Origin: Phocaeicola coprophilus
GTDB taxonomy: Bacteria; Bacteroidota; Bacteroidia; Bacteroidales; Bacteroidaceae
Length of the DNA: 64,000 bases
Reading direction: 5' to 3'
Assembly: GCA_016900015.1 (NCBI GenBank)
Contig: JACJJM010000011.1
Span: forward strand, 1-64,000
Position 1 is the first letter of the stretch. The number at the start of each line of letters is the position of its first letter. Below the pieces are notes generated by a model. The model searched no databases. It worked only from the letters and a program-made list of their open reading frames with translations, and had not been told where the DNA came from. Shown here in pieces: positions 1 through 8,812 of this stretch. Both the position numbers and the translations under genes were made by a program.

Positions 1-84
1 GAGTTGTTGACAAGAAGTTTTTCTTATTCCGCATTGCGAACTTATATGCATATCCCCACTAAAAAGCTACTGACCCGTTATTTC

Positions 85-269
85 ATTCAACCCAAATCTG
101 TCATTAGCCATTGAGACGTTTTTTTGATTGATGCCAGGCAGGTTTTTCTGTCCTTTTCCGAAAGCATAGCAGGCGATGTCAAGGGAAAAGGCGGGAAAAA
201 ATGCCGGCAGAAATCGAAAAGCGGCCAAAGAGTTTGAACAAACGTACTAATGACAGATTTGGGTTGAAT
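85..269. repeat. 23-bp perfect inverted repeat flanking 139 bp
   Basis: Arms at 85-107 and 247-269 are exact reverse complements over 23 bases (each contains ACAGATTTGGG or its complement). The enclosed 139 bp holds no credible gene. A TACGTTTG box matching the Bacteroides -7 consensus lies on the minus strand at 246-239, just inside the right arm. No target duplication is visible outside the arms, so a small transposon is not supported. A recombinase-invertible promoter segment is possible but not shown. The rest of 1-618 holds a GC-rich palindromic repeat (286-392) and the susC promoter; I see no gene in it. Confidence 0.7.
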
Positions 270-285
270 ACTAAAGAGCAAAACA

Positions 286-392
286 AGCCTTGAAGGGTAG
301 CCGACCAAGCCATCCTTTCCGTCCGTGCACGGAGTACTATCCGCCCTCGGCTACCCTCCTTTCCGTGGTCGGACGGTGTTAAGGGACTGCCG
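286..392. repeat. GC-rich palindromic repeat, CCTCCTTTCCG family, copy 1
   Basis: This copy contains two half-elements: CATCCTTTCCGTCCG near 311-325 followed by a CACGG, and TACCCTCCTTTCCG at 352-365 running into GTGGTCGGACGG. It ends in TTAAGGG, a flank also seen beside copy 2 and, as TTAAAGGG, beside copy 5. It lies between the left inverted repeat and the susC promoter. Short open frames crossing it are products of the repeat and not genes. Confidence 0.7.
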
Positions 393-508
393 GACAGGAC
401 CGGCATCAAACATCCGAAGGCGGACGACACAGAAAGTGCGGGTCATGAGTCATCTATCCGCCATTTTAATGAAAGAACCGTATACCCTTCCTACAAATAA
501 GCCCTCTG

Positions 509-542
509 TTTGACTAAGTTTTTAAATATTTGCTTATATTTG
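509..542 (+). promoter_or_regulatory. Bacteroides-type promoter for the SusC operon
   Basis: TTTG at 509-512 and TATATTTG at 535-542 fit the -33 TTTG / -7 TAnnTTTG pattern. The 22-bp spacing is slightly longer than usual. The -7 box ends 76 bp before the susC start, which leaves an AT-rich leader. Confidence 0.6.
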
Positions 543-618
543 CAAACAGAGCTTTTCTTATTGGGAAATCTCCAAGCTAACTAAATTTAAATTAATTATT
601 CACTTAAACCAACTCACT

Positions 619-3600
619 ATGAGAGAGGACAGACACGTAGGAAGAGGCCTGAAGCGTCCATTGCTTTTTGCCTACTATCTATTTGCAGCACAATTAGTTG
701 TTGCAAGTCCAATGGGGAGGGGTAATTTAGAGGTCGCAGAGACCCAACAGTCACCCCAACCCGGTAAACGAACCATCACCGGTACGGTGCTCGACGCGCA
801 AGGCGAACCACTGCCCGGTGCCAGCATCTATGTCAAGGGAGACACCAAGAGTGGTGTCACGGCCAATGCCGAAGGCCGCTTCACCTTGTCCGTTCCGGCC
901 AAGACCAAAGCCGTCATCGTCTCCTTCGTCGGCATGGAGCCACAGGAAGTCGTTCTGCTTGACAAGACAGAGAATTACGTCATCCGCCTGGAGAGCAGCA
1001 CCACCATCGACGAAGTGGTCGTCACGGGTATCGTCACCAAGCGCAAGGACACCTTCACCGGTTCGTCAGCCAGCTTCAGCGGCGAAGAACTGAAAGCCGT
1101 GGGTGTGCAGAACCCGCTTGCCAGCTTGCGGAGCCTCGACCCTTCGTTCAACCTGATGGAGAGCGACATCTTCGGTTCTGACCCGAACCGCCTTCCCGAC
1201 ATCGAAATCCGTGGCAAATCCAGCATCATGGGTATGCGCGACGAAGTGTCCGAAGACCCCAACCAACCCCTCTTCATCCTCGACGGATTCGAGAGCACCC
1301 TCGAAACCATCTACAACCTCGACATCAACCGCATTGCCTCCATGACCATCCTGAAGGATGCCGCCTCTACGGCCATCTACGGTTCGAAGGCGGCCAACGG
1401 CGTCGTGGTCGTTGAGACCGTGAAGCCCCAGCCCGGCCAGCTCCGCCTGAGCTACAACGGCTCGATGGACATCTCTTGGCCCGACCTGACCAGCTACAAC
1501 CTGATGAATGCGCGGGAGAAGCTGGAGTTTGAACGACTGGCGGGAAAATATGGAGATGGTAATGATGTAGAAAGAGAAAAACTATACAACCAACACTTAG
1601 CAGACGTCGTCAGTGGAGTCGATACCTATTGGCTTTCCGAGCCTGTACGCACAGGCATTAACCATCGTCACCAACTCTATGCTGATGGCGGAGCAGGCGG
1701 TTTCATGTTTGGCATTGGGCTCAATTACAACGGCGTGACCGGCGTAATGAAAGAATCCGACCGCGATGTCCTGGGAGCCAACCTCGACTTGATTTACCGT
1801 GTGGGCAAGCTGCAATTCACTAACAAATTCACCGCACAACAAACCAAATACACCAATCCCATCGTCCCCTTCAGCGACTATGCACAAGCCAGTCCTTACT
1901 ATAAAAAGTATAATGAAGAAGGCGAAGTGGAACGCTGGTTAGCCAATAATGACTATGAAGTGGAAATCGGTAACCCGCTCTACAATGCTTCGCTCAACAG
2001 CCGCGATGAAACCAAGCAAATGCAGCTTTCTGACTACTTCATAGCCGAATACAATCCGACCAATGAACTCAAGCTGCGCGCTCGCTTCGGACTGACCCAG
2101 ACTTCGGCAGAGAACGAACTTTTCTATTCGCCGGACGACACACGTTTTGAAAGTACCGACATCCTCCGTAAAGGCTCATACACCTATACAAACACGAAAA
2201 CAACATCCTACGAGGGTGAACTAACAGCTATTTATGCCACCGTGCTCAAAGAAAAGCACCGTATAAATGTGGCCGTGGGAGGAAATATAGCAGAAGATAA
2301 AACGACCATGCAAGGTTATTCAGCCGAGGGATTCCCCTCTGGTGATTTCACCTATCCATCTTTTGCCAACGGATACCCTGACGATGAACAACCAGACTAC
2401 ACAGAATCTGTCAGCCGCTCCGTAAGTGCATACCTTACTGGAGGCTATGCTTATAATGACAAATATCTGATGGATGTCAGCTACCGCCTCAATGGTTCAT
2501 CTGTGTTTGGTTCTAACAAACAATTTATCAACACCTGGTCGCTCGGCCTTGGCTGGAACATCCACAACGAAAGCTTCATCAAGGACAACGCGCCTTGGAT
2601 TAATTACCTGAAAATCCGCGGCTCTATTGGCAACCCGGGAAACCAGAACTTTGACTCAGCCCTCTCGCTGACCACGTTCCGCTACTTGTACACCTCATAC
2701 AACTATTTTGGAATGAGTTCCATCCTGCAAACGCTTGGCAACCGCAACTTGGAATGGCAAACCACACTCGACCGCAACATCGGACTTGATGTTACGCTGT
2801 TCGACGAACGTTTCTCCATGACATTGGACTACTACTGGAAGACCACCGACCCGCTGCTCCTTGCCATCGGCCTGCCCAGTTCCTCGGGTATCACCAGCTA
2901 CAACACCAACTTCGGCAAACAAATCTCCACAGGTTTCACCGGCACGGTGCAATACTACATCTTCCGCGACTTTGACAAACGCCTGACATGGTCGCTGCGT
3001 GGAACCATCCGCATGGAAAACAGCGAACTGGACGGCATAGGCAATTCACTCGCCAGCATGAATGAATATAACCAGAGCCGTTCGACCGAACGTTACTACG
3101 ACGGTGCCGACCCCGACGACATCTGGGCCGTGCGCTCCGCCGGCATTGACCCGGCCACGGGACGTGAAATCTTTATCAAGAAAGACGGCACGTACACGTA
3201 TGACTTCTCGTATGCCGATGAAGTGATCGTAGGCAACAGCCGTCCAAAAGCTGAAGGAACATTCGGTTCAAGCTTCGGATACAAAGGTTTCACAGCAGGA
3301 GTTACCTTCCGTTACCGCTTGGGAGGAGAATCGTTCAACTCGGCTGTATATAATAAGGTGGAAAACATCTCGTCGACCAACCTTAACTACAATCAGGACA
3401 AACGCGCATTGTACGACCGCTGGCAACAACCCGGCGACATCGCTCAGTTCAAGAATATCGCCGACCAAACCAGCACGCCCATGTCGTCTCGCTTTGTTCA
3501 AAAAGACAATACGTTAACGTTGGAATCGCTTCAATTAGGTTACGAATTCGACCCTGCTTTCGCCCGCAAACTGGGCATCAGCGGACTGCGCATCAATGCC

Positions 3601-3702
3601 TATATGAACGATATTTTCCGTGTGAGCAGCATCAAGGAAGAACGAGGAACGGATTACCCGTTTGCACGCAGCGTGTCGTTCGCACTGTCATTCACTTTAT
3701 AA
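619..3702 (+). CDS. SusC/RagA family TonB-linked outer membrane transporter
   Basis: This 1027-aa protein is a TonB-dependent outer-membrane channel that takes up a substrate captured by its SusD partner. After a hydrophobic export signal (about residues 13-30) comes a carboxypeptidase-regulatory-like domain (about 52-125, with GTVLD, LPGASI and a VSFVGM core). The SusC hallmark EVVVTG and a plug domain follow (SSIMGM, then LKDAAST-IYGSKAANGVVVV). The remainder is a beta-barrel ending in SFALSFTL, with the expected terminal aromatic pattern. It is first in a four-gene operon, 12 bp before susD. No TonB-side STN domain, adjacent anti-sigma factor or glycoside hydrolase is present, so the substrate cannot be named. 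Confidence 0.95.
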   Translation: MREDRHVGRGLKRPLLFAYYLFAAQLVVASPMGRGNLEVAETQQSPQPGKRTITGTVLDAQGEPLPGASIYVKGDTKSGVTANAEGRFTLSVPAKTKAVIVSFVGMEPQEVVLLDKTENYVIRLESSTTIDEVVVTGIVTKRKDTFTGSSASFSGEELKAVGVQNPLASLRSLDPSFNLMESDIFGSDPNRLPDIEIRGKSSIMGMRDEVSEDPNQPLFILDGFESTLETIYNLDINRIASMTILKDAASTAIYGSKAANGVVVVETVKPQPGQLRLSYNGSMDISWPDLTSYNLMNAREKLEFERLAGKYGDGNDVEREKLYNQHLADVVSGVDTYWLSEPVRTGINHRHQLYADGGAGGFMFGIGLNYNGVTGVMKESDRDVLGANLDLIYRVGKLQFTNKFTAQQTKYTNPIVPFSDYAQASPYYKKYNEEGEVERWLANNDYEVEIGNPLYNASLNSRDETKQMQLSDYFIAEYNPTNELKLRARFGLTQTSAENELFYSPDDTRFESTDILRKGSYTYTNTKTTSYEGELTAIYATVLKEKHRINVAVGGNIAEDKTTMQGYSAEGFPSGDFTYPSFANGYPDDEQPDYTESVSRSVSAYLTGGYAYNDKYLMDVSYRLNGSSVFGSNKQFINTWSLGLGWNIHNESFIKDNAPWINYLKIRGSIGNPGNQNFDSALSLTTFRYLYTSYNYFGMSSILQTLGNRNLEWQTTLDRNIGLDVTLFDERFSMTLDYYWKTTDPLLLAIGLPSSSGITSYNTNFGKQISTGFTGTVQYYIFRDFDKRLTWSLRGTIRMENSELDGIGNSLASMNEYNQSRSTERYYDGADPDDIWAVRSAGIDPATGREIFIKKDGTYTYDFSYADEVIVGNSRPKAEGTFGSSFGYKGFTAGVTFRYRLGGESFNSAVYNKVENISSTNLNYNQDKRALYDRWQQPGDIAQFKNIADQTSTPMSSRFVQKDNTLTLESLQLGYEFDPAFARKLGISGLRINAYMNDIFRVSSIKEERGTDYPFARSVSFALSFTL

Positions 3703-3714
3703 AGCAAACACATT

Positions 3715-5232
3715 ATGAAACTCAAAAAATATCTCTACACCCTGATAGTCCTCTGTACGATGGGGGCTTTCACCGGCTGCTCTGACTGGCTCGACTACAC
3801 ACCCAAAGACAAAGAGACCGAAGACCAGACTTTCAGCAGCAAGCAAGGATTCTATACAGCTGTCAACGGTGTATATAACCGGCTCATTGATGACGTGATG
3901 TATGGTAAAAACCTGACCTATGGAATGCTTGACCTCATGGGCAAGCGCTATAACGTACCCGACAGATTGCAATACAGCGTCGGTTCCAGCTCGCTGAATG
4001 CGTCCGTCATTGCAGGCTATTCTTATTCCGACATTGACTTTTCGCCCATCATCGAGAGCATTTGGGAAGAAGCCTATTCTACCATTTTGAACATCAACGT
4101 CATCCTCGACAACGCCGAACAAAGACGCGGCACTGTGTTGAATGAGGACGACTACAACCTCATCAAAGGCGATTTGCTTGCTTTGCGCGCCTTCCTGCAT
4201 TTCGACTTGCTCCGTCTCTTCGGCCCGGTCTACAGCCGCAACCCCGACCAACTCTGCATCGTCTACAACGACAGTCGCACGGCGCAGGCTTATTCGCAAC
4301 TCAGTGCGCGCAGCATCATTTATGACCATTTGATTCCCGACCTGAACGCTGCCGAAGAGTGCCTTGCTGAATATGACCCCGTCGTCACCGAAGGCCCGTT
4401 GGCAAGCACAGTTGAGAATGAAGACAACTATGCACGCTATCGTCAGCTGCGCCTGAACTACTATGCCGTGCTTCTGCTCAAAGCCCGTGTTTACCTTTGG
4501 GCCGGCGACACTGCCAATGCCTTGGCTGCGGCTCAAAAACTGACTGACGACCCGCAAGTGACCGCATGGTTCCCCTTTGTCAATTCCGACGAATTGCTGG
4601 GCGGACAACGGCCTGACCGCACATTCTCCACAGAATGCCTCTTCGGCTTCTATGACAGCGGACGAAACACCATTTATACCAGCTATTTCGACGGTGCCAA
4701 CCTGACCGCCTCCGTATTGCTCCAACCCCGCAGTGGATATGTCTCAACTCTGTTTGCGAATGGCAACCAAACAAATTTAGGAGATTACCGTTACATGTCA
4801 CAATGGACAGCCAACACGAATTATTTCATCAAATACCGTGAGATTGAGCTGACCGACGAGGAAATAGAAGAGAGTTCTTACCCGTTCTACACCTATTTCA
4901 TGCCGCTTATGCATTTGAGCGAGGCATATTACATCGCTGCGGAATGCTTGCGCGATACCGATTTGGGCAAAGCACGTGGCTATATGGATACCATGATGGC
5001 TGCACGTGGTCGCCTACCGTTGGATGTCAATATCACGAGCGATGCCTTGCTGGAAGAAATCAAATTGGAATACTTGCGCGAGACTTATGGCGAAGGCCAA
5101 GCTTTCTATATGTTCAAACGTTTCTTCCAGAATATAGGAGGGGCACAAAATGGTCAAAATACCAGTACTTATGCAGCATCTGATGCAAGGTATGTGCTCC
5201 CGTTGCCTGAAAGCGAATTAATCAACCGATAA
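3715..5232 (+). CDS. RagB/SusD family nutrient-binding outer membrane lipoprotein
   Basis: This 505-aa surface lipoprotein pairs with the SusC channel just upstream and caps it to capture substrate. The signal peptide ends in a lipobox FTGC with the lipidated Cys at residue 22, followed by the SusD-typical DWLDYTPKDKE. The helical TPR-like body (ALRAFLHFDLLRLFGPV around 150-165) and the C-terminal YVLPLPESEL are family hallmarks. Spacing to the next gene is 11 bp, consistent with one transcript. Ligand residues cannot be inferred. Confidence 0.95.
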   Translation: MKLKKYLYTLIVLCTMGAFTGCSDWLDYTPKDKETEDQTFSSKQGFYTAVNGVYNRLIDDVMYGKNLTYGMLDLMGKRYNVPDRLQYSVGSSSLNASVIAGYSYSDIDFSPIIESIWEEAYSTILNINVILDNAEQRRGTVLNEDDYNLIKGDLLALRAFLHFDLLRLFGPVYSRNPDQLCIVYNDSRTAQAYSQLSARSIIYDHLIPDLNAAEECLAEYDPVVTEGPLASTVENEDNYARYRQLRLNYYAVLLLKARVYLWAGDTANALAAAQKLTDDPQVTAWFPFVNSDELLGGQRPDRTFSTECLFGFYDSGRNTIYTSYFDGANLTASVLLQPRSGYVSTLFANGNQTNLGDYRYMSQWTANTNYFIKYREIELTDEEIEESSYPFYTYFMPLMHLSEAYYIAAECLRDTDLGKARGYMDTMMAARGRLPLDVNITSDALLEEIKLEYLRETYGEGQAFYMFKRFFQNIGGAQNGQNTSTYAASDARYVLPLPESELINR

Positions 5233-5243
5233 AAACACAAGTT

Positions 5244-6089
5244 ATGAAACTATCAAAAATACTGCTTATAACCATTGCTGCAACCGCGTTTGCTGCTTGT
5301 TCGGAAGAAGAGTTCAAGACCTTCGAAGGAGAAGTGTCCGGCATCTACCTGCAAAGGCAAGCCAGTTGGAATCTTGATACAAATGGTAGCCCGCTCTACT
5401 ACACGTATGCCGACTCCATTGTCGTGTCATTTACTACCAGTGCCGGGCATATCACCCAGCGAGAAGTGGAGCTTCCTGTCCGCATTATGGGAAACACGAC
5501 AGACTATGACCGCCCCTTCACGCTCACAGTGGACGAAACGCAAAGCAACGCCCAACGCGGTGTACACTACGATTACAATGATGCCGACTGCGTCATAGCA
5601 GCCAACACAGCAGAAACAAACCTGCCCATCACCATCTATCGCCATGACGACCTAAAGGCAGCAACCTACCAAGTGGTATTCAGTTTGGAAGACAACAATT
5701 ACTTCACCACCGAACTGGATGAATATCGCAGCAACGGCGACTGGCAGGCTACGGCAGTTGACACACTTTGCGGCTCTAGCTACAAGGTTATTTTTAGCGA
5801 AATCCTTACGCGACCCAGTTCTTGGTCCAATGCAGAGAACTATTTGGGCAAATGGTCTGCTGACAAAGAAACACGAGTAAATGCCCTTGTAGGATGGAGT
5901 CATCGCTCTTGGGAAAGATATGGCTATTATGATGGAGTCCGGTACGGACAACTTGCATATGCAGCCAAACTGCTAAGAAAAGAGTTGCAAGAACTGGCCG
6001 ATGCCGGCACACCCGTCTACGACGAAGCCAACAACGAATACATGCAACTTGGCGAAGACTTCCAAGTGGACTATTCTGCATATCAGTAA
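5244..6089 (+). CDS. DUF4843 domain lipoprotein
   Basis: This 281-aa secreted lipoprotein has its lipobox Cys at residue 19 (FAAC). The sequence resembles the DUF4843 family, which is regularly found third in SusC/SusD operons: an early segment on tolerated ligand or beta-sheet strands (SGIYLQRQ, DSIVVSFTT), then RGVHYDYND and LPITIYRHDDL. DUF4843 has no established biochemical role; by position it is probably a surface accessory that binds the same substrate. It has no catalytic motif that I can recognise. Confidence 0.8.
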   Translation: MKLSKILLITIAATAFAACSEEEFKTFEGEVSGIYLQRQASWNLDTNGSPLYYTYADSIVVSFTTSAGHITQREVELPVRIMGNTTDYDRPFTLTVDETQSNAQRGVHYDYNDADCVIAANTAETNLPITIYRHDDLKAATYQVVFSLEDNNYFTTELDEYRSNGDWQATAVDTLCGSSYKVIFSEILTRPSSWSNAENYLGKWSADKETRVNALVGWSHRSWERYGYYDGVRYGQLAYAAKLLRKELQELADAGTPVYDEANNEYMQLGEDFQVDYSAYQ

Positions 6090-6113
6090 TAACTAACTTA
6101 TAACTTAGATTTT

Positions 6114-7697
6114 ATGAAAACAATAAAATACCTTCTGTTGTCTCTTCTCGCGCTGGGTCTTGCCGCCTGCTACGACGATGAAGGCAACTACAATTACTCC
6201 GAAGTCCCGGTAATAGAAGTTGAGGCGAATGTACCGAGCGGCTATCTCAGAGGAGTGGATAATTTTGTGTTTACACCGACGATTACCTCCACACAAGAAG
6301 GTGAAATCACGGCAGACAATCCAAACTTCGAATATGCCTGCCGCTTGGACACCAGGCTTGGAAGTTACTTCGACGACGGACAAACCTCACACGACATGAA
6401 CCCTGAAGGGACACAAAGTTTCACCTATGAATTTGTAGAAAACGCAGGGTCGTACGAAGTGGTCTATTCCGTAAAAGACAAACGCACAGACGTCACTACC
6501 TACTTTACCTATCCCATCACCCTTTCATCCAGCACTTATGAAGGATGGATGGTGCTTTGCAATGAAGGCGACGACAACCGCGTGCGCTTAGACATGATAA
6601 CTGTTGTAAGCGGAGAAGACACTATTCCGACGCATAACATCCTGACAACGGCTTTCCCTGAGAATCATAATGCCACAATGATTCTTTATAATAAGGTACA
6701 GCAGTTTGTGGATGCCCGTATTTTTATGTGTTCTGAAACTGGTTCTTATGAATTAAGTTGGGAAACATTGACTACTACTGCAGCTGATAATTTGGCAAAT
6801 TTGTTGTTCCTTAGTGATTTAGGCGATGATGTGCCAGTACGTATGGCTTCTGTTGGATGTGGATGGCCACAAGGCACAGGAGCATTCGCAGCCACCACAA
6901 AAAATGGCGATGCTTACATCTATTCCGCAGATTATGACGGTGCCATGTTTGAATCTATTGCCAATGCAACTGAAGAACTCGGGGAAAGGGCTTATCATGT
7001 CTCCCCCTATATTGGCAACGGCATGAATCGCACAGGAGTAATGTGGGAGGTGACCTCATCTGCCGCCTTGTTTTTTGACACAGACAACCGTCGCTTCATG
7101 AAATGGGACAGCGGACAAACTGATAATATTCTCTACAGCGTACCCGAAGATCATGCAGACTTCATTCCGTTTGGAAATGTAGGTCAGGACCTTGTATATA
7201 TGGAAGGTACTAAACATGACATCGTTTATGCTGTGCTGGATAATGGAGGCTCGCGTTCGGTATTGGCAATCAACTTGACTGGTGACCAATATGTACAGCA
7301 AAACTACTATGAGAACATTACGGCAGAGAATTTTAATGTAGCTGAGCATTTTACATTCCATTCGCTTTATCCTTATATGTTCTATAGCTATGGTGATAAG
7401 GTTTATACTTATAACTATGCTACCAAATCGCTCCAAAGCATTACTTTGCCGGGTGAAGAGATTACAATGGTTAAGACGGACCTCTTTAAAACACTGTATA
7501 TTGATAATATTCCAAAAGAAGTCTTTAATGACCAATTCTTTGTGATGGTAGGTTCCTATGACCCAAGTACCGGTGATAATAATGGCGGTACTTTCCATCG
7601 CTACCGTCTCAATACATCTACTGGCAACCTTGAGCTGGTTGATGAATGGGATGGTTTTGGCAAAATTGTGGATGTCGTATATCGCGAACGCTGGTAA
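6114..7697 (+). CDS. PKD-like family lipoprotein, last gene of the SusCD operon
   Basis: This 527-aa lipoprotein (LAAC, Cys19) has an N-terminal region typical of the PKD-like family found at the end of SusC/SusD/DUF4843 operons: YDDEGNYNY, then a PKD-type beta fold. The rest looks like a repeat-rich beta structure, possibly a propeller, with strands such as SVLAINLTGD and KVYTYNYATKSLQS. It may play a SusE/SusF-like role, holding ligand at the cell surface. The second half (from about 6.66 kb) is visibly more AT-rich than its neighbours, which could mean a younger or faster-evolving ligand-binding part. No catalytic residues are evident. Confidence 0.75.
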   Translation: MKTIKYLLLSLLALGLAACYDDEGNYNYSEVPVIEVEANVPSGYLRGVDNFVFTPTITSTQEGEITADNPNFEYACRLDTRLGSYFDDGQTSHDMNPEGTQSFTYEFVENAGSYEVVYSVKDKRTDVTTYFTYPITLSSSTYEGWMVLCNEGDDNRVRLDMITVVSGEDTIPTHNILTTAFPENHNATMILYNKVQQFVDARIFMCSETGSYELSWETLTTTAADNLANLLFLSDLGDDVPVRMASVGCGWPQGTGAFAATTKNGDAYIYSADYDGAMFESIANATEELGERAYHVSPYIGNGMNRTGVMWEVTSSAALFFDTDNRRFMKWDSGQTDNILYSVPEDHADFIPFGNVGQDLVYMEGTKHDIVYAVLDNGGSRSVLAINLTGDQYVQQNYYENITAENFNVAEHFTFHSLYPYMFYSYGDKVYTYNYATKSLQSITLPGEEITMVKTDLFKTLYIDNIPKEVFNDQFFVMVGSYDPSTGDNNGGTFHRYRLNTSTGNLELVDEWDGFGKIVDVVYRERW

Positions 7698-7769
7698 GCC
7701 GTAATGTTTAACTCAAATATTAAAAATCTTTCTGAAAACATAATCTATTAACAAACACACACCACATTT

Positions 7770-8225
7770 ATGATAAACTACAAAGCCATCCAGCGGAAAA
7801 ACCCGCTCAACGATGAAGTGAAATGGTATCCGGCCATCGTGCTCGGCAATCCCGTGTTGCTCGATGAAATGACCGAGCTCATCGCCCTGAATTGCACCGT
7901 GACGGAACACGACATCAAGGCTGTGCTCTCCGCCCTGCAAGAGCAAATCGTCCTGGCACTGAAGCAAGGCCGCTCCGTCCGCCTGGGCGACCTCGGCTCG
8001 TTCCGCCTGACTATGTCCGGGAGAGGAGAAGAAAGTGCCGAGAAAGTGACGGAGCAGAGCATTGAGAGCCTGCGCGTGCAATTCCGCGCCAGCGGCGACA
8101 TGAACGACGCCTTGCAAGTCAAGGCCCGGGGCATTTCCTTCCACAAGGTGAAAGAAAGCGAAGAGGAGGAGACGGAAACGCCCTCCGAACCGTCGGACGA
8201 CGGAAATGAAGACGGTGAACTCTAA
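7770..8225 (+). CDS. HU family DNA-binding protein (HU-HIG type)
   Basis: This 151-aa protein has the HU/IHF-like fold of the Bacteroidetes HU-HIG group: an N-terminal YKAIQRKNPL, helical VTEHDIKAVLSALQEQI, then the HU signature VRLGDLGSFRLTMSGRG at about 70-86. The last 25 residues are a very acidic low-complexity tail (EEEETE...DDGNEDGEL), absent from classical 90-aa HU. It probably bends or compacts DNA. It follows the uptake operon by 72 bp with no obvious terminator between them, but there is no reason to think it works with that operon. Confidence 0.85.
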   Translation: MINYKAIQRKNPLNDEVKWYPAIVLGNPVLLDEMTELIALNCTVTEHDIKAVLSALQEQIVLALKQGRSVRLGDLGSFRLTMSGRGEESAEKVTEQSIESLRVQFRASGDMNDALQVKARGISFHKVKESEEEETETPSEPSDDGNEDGEL

Positions 8226-8237
8226 CAACCAGGCAGG

Positions 8238-8350
8238 ACTCCGGAGATGCCAAGTCGCACTCCGGAGTTTCTATGTCCGACTTAGTGCACACCCAAGTCG
8301 CACTTAGGATTTCCGAAGTCTGACTTGGAATCTCCGGAGTGCGACTTAGA
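8238..8350. repeat. Intergenic element of degenerate tandem and inverted AAGTCGCACT motifs
   Basis: Arms at 8252-8267 and 8332-8347 form a perfect 16-bp inverted repeat (AAGTCGCACTCCGGAG and its complement). Between and around them are variants: GACTCCGGAG at 8238, GTCCGACTTAGTGC, CCAAGTCGCACTTAGG and GAAGTCTGACTTGG. The short motif is therefore repeated several times in both orientations within about 110 bp. It is non-coding and lies just after the HU-like gene. Confidence 0.65.
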
Positions 8351-8386
8351 AAGGGATATAGGCTAAAGACGCCACTGTCCATAAAC

Positions 8387-8430
8387 GCATCAAGGCGCGG
8401 ACTCCCACCCGGGACTCCGCGCCTTGATGC
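8387..8430. other. Strong GC-rich hairpin between HU-like gene and tRNA genes
   Basis: Arms at 8387-8401 and 8416-8430 (GCATCAAGGCGCGGA and its complement) form a 15-bp perfect stem with a 14-nt loop. It lies downstream of both the HU-like gene (plus) and the tRNA pair (minus), so it may end transcription in both directions. Neither side has a U-tract, so a standard intrinsic terminator is not proven. Confidence 0.5.
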
Positions 8431-8490
8431 TGTCTGCACAAATACAAAAAAACGCTAATTGCACCTCATGCAACCAGCGATAAACGTCTG

Positions 8491-8575
8491 TACTCGGAGC
8501 GGGACTTGAACCCGCACAGCCGCAATGGCCAAGGGATTTTAAGTCCCTCGTGTCTACCGATTCCACCATCCGAGC
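8491..8575 (-). tRNA. tRNA-Leu (anticodon UAA)
   Basis: Read on the minus strand this gives an 85-nt tRNA with 5' GCTCGGA pairing to 3' TCCGAGT and discriminator A. The anticodon loop ACTTAAAAT carries TAA, a class II variable arm follows, and the T loop is GGTTCAAGTCC. No CCA is encoded. It lies 8 bp downstream of tRNA-Gly and is probably cotranscribed with it. Confidence 0.95.
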
Positions 8576-8583
8576 ATCCTCAG

Positions 8584-8656
8584 AGCGGAAAACGAGACTC
8601 GAACTCGCGACCCCAACCTTGGCAAGGTTGTGCTCTACCAACTGAGCTATTTCCGC
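8584..8656 (-). tRNA. tRNA-Gly (anticodon GCC)
   Basis: The 73-nt minus-strand tRNA has acceptor GCGGAAA/TTTCCGC, D arm AGCTCAGTTGGTAGAGC, anticodon loop CTTGCCAAG (GCC) and T arm GAGTTCGAGTCTC. It is the upstream member of a Gly-Leu pair. Confidence 0.95.
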
Positions 8657-8812
8657 AAGAAGCATGCCGTATCGGCAACGAACATGCCATCCTTTTTTGA
8701 ATGTGGTTGCAAAGGTATAGGATTTTTTGAAATCTGCAAAAAAGAAGTCGTGTTTTTTACAATAAATACGTCTTCCTGCCGATGTGCAGACTTCTCTCCT
8801 GCCGACCTCTGC

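Noticed and set aside
85-269. MITE or insertion-sequence remnant
   Set aside because: No flanking target duplication and no match between bases outside the arms.
325-513. Small open frames crossing the palindromic repeats (also near 87-430, 11982-12236, 35868-36218 and 51113-51340)
   Set aside because: They encode the repeat itself (recurrent YPPFRGRT- or SFPSDHGKEG-like peptides) and lack start context or conservation evidence.
3697-4725. Long minus-strand open frame (342 codons) opposite susD
   Set aside because: It mirrors the codon pattern of a well-supported SusD gene and has no family resemblance, signal or promoter.
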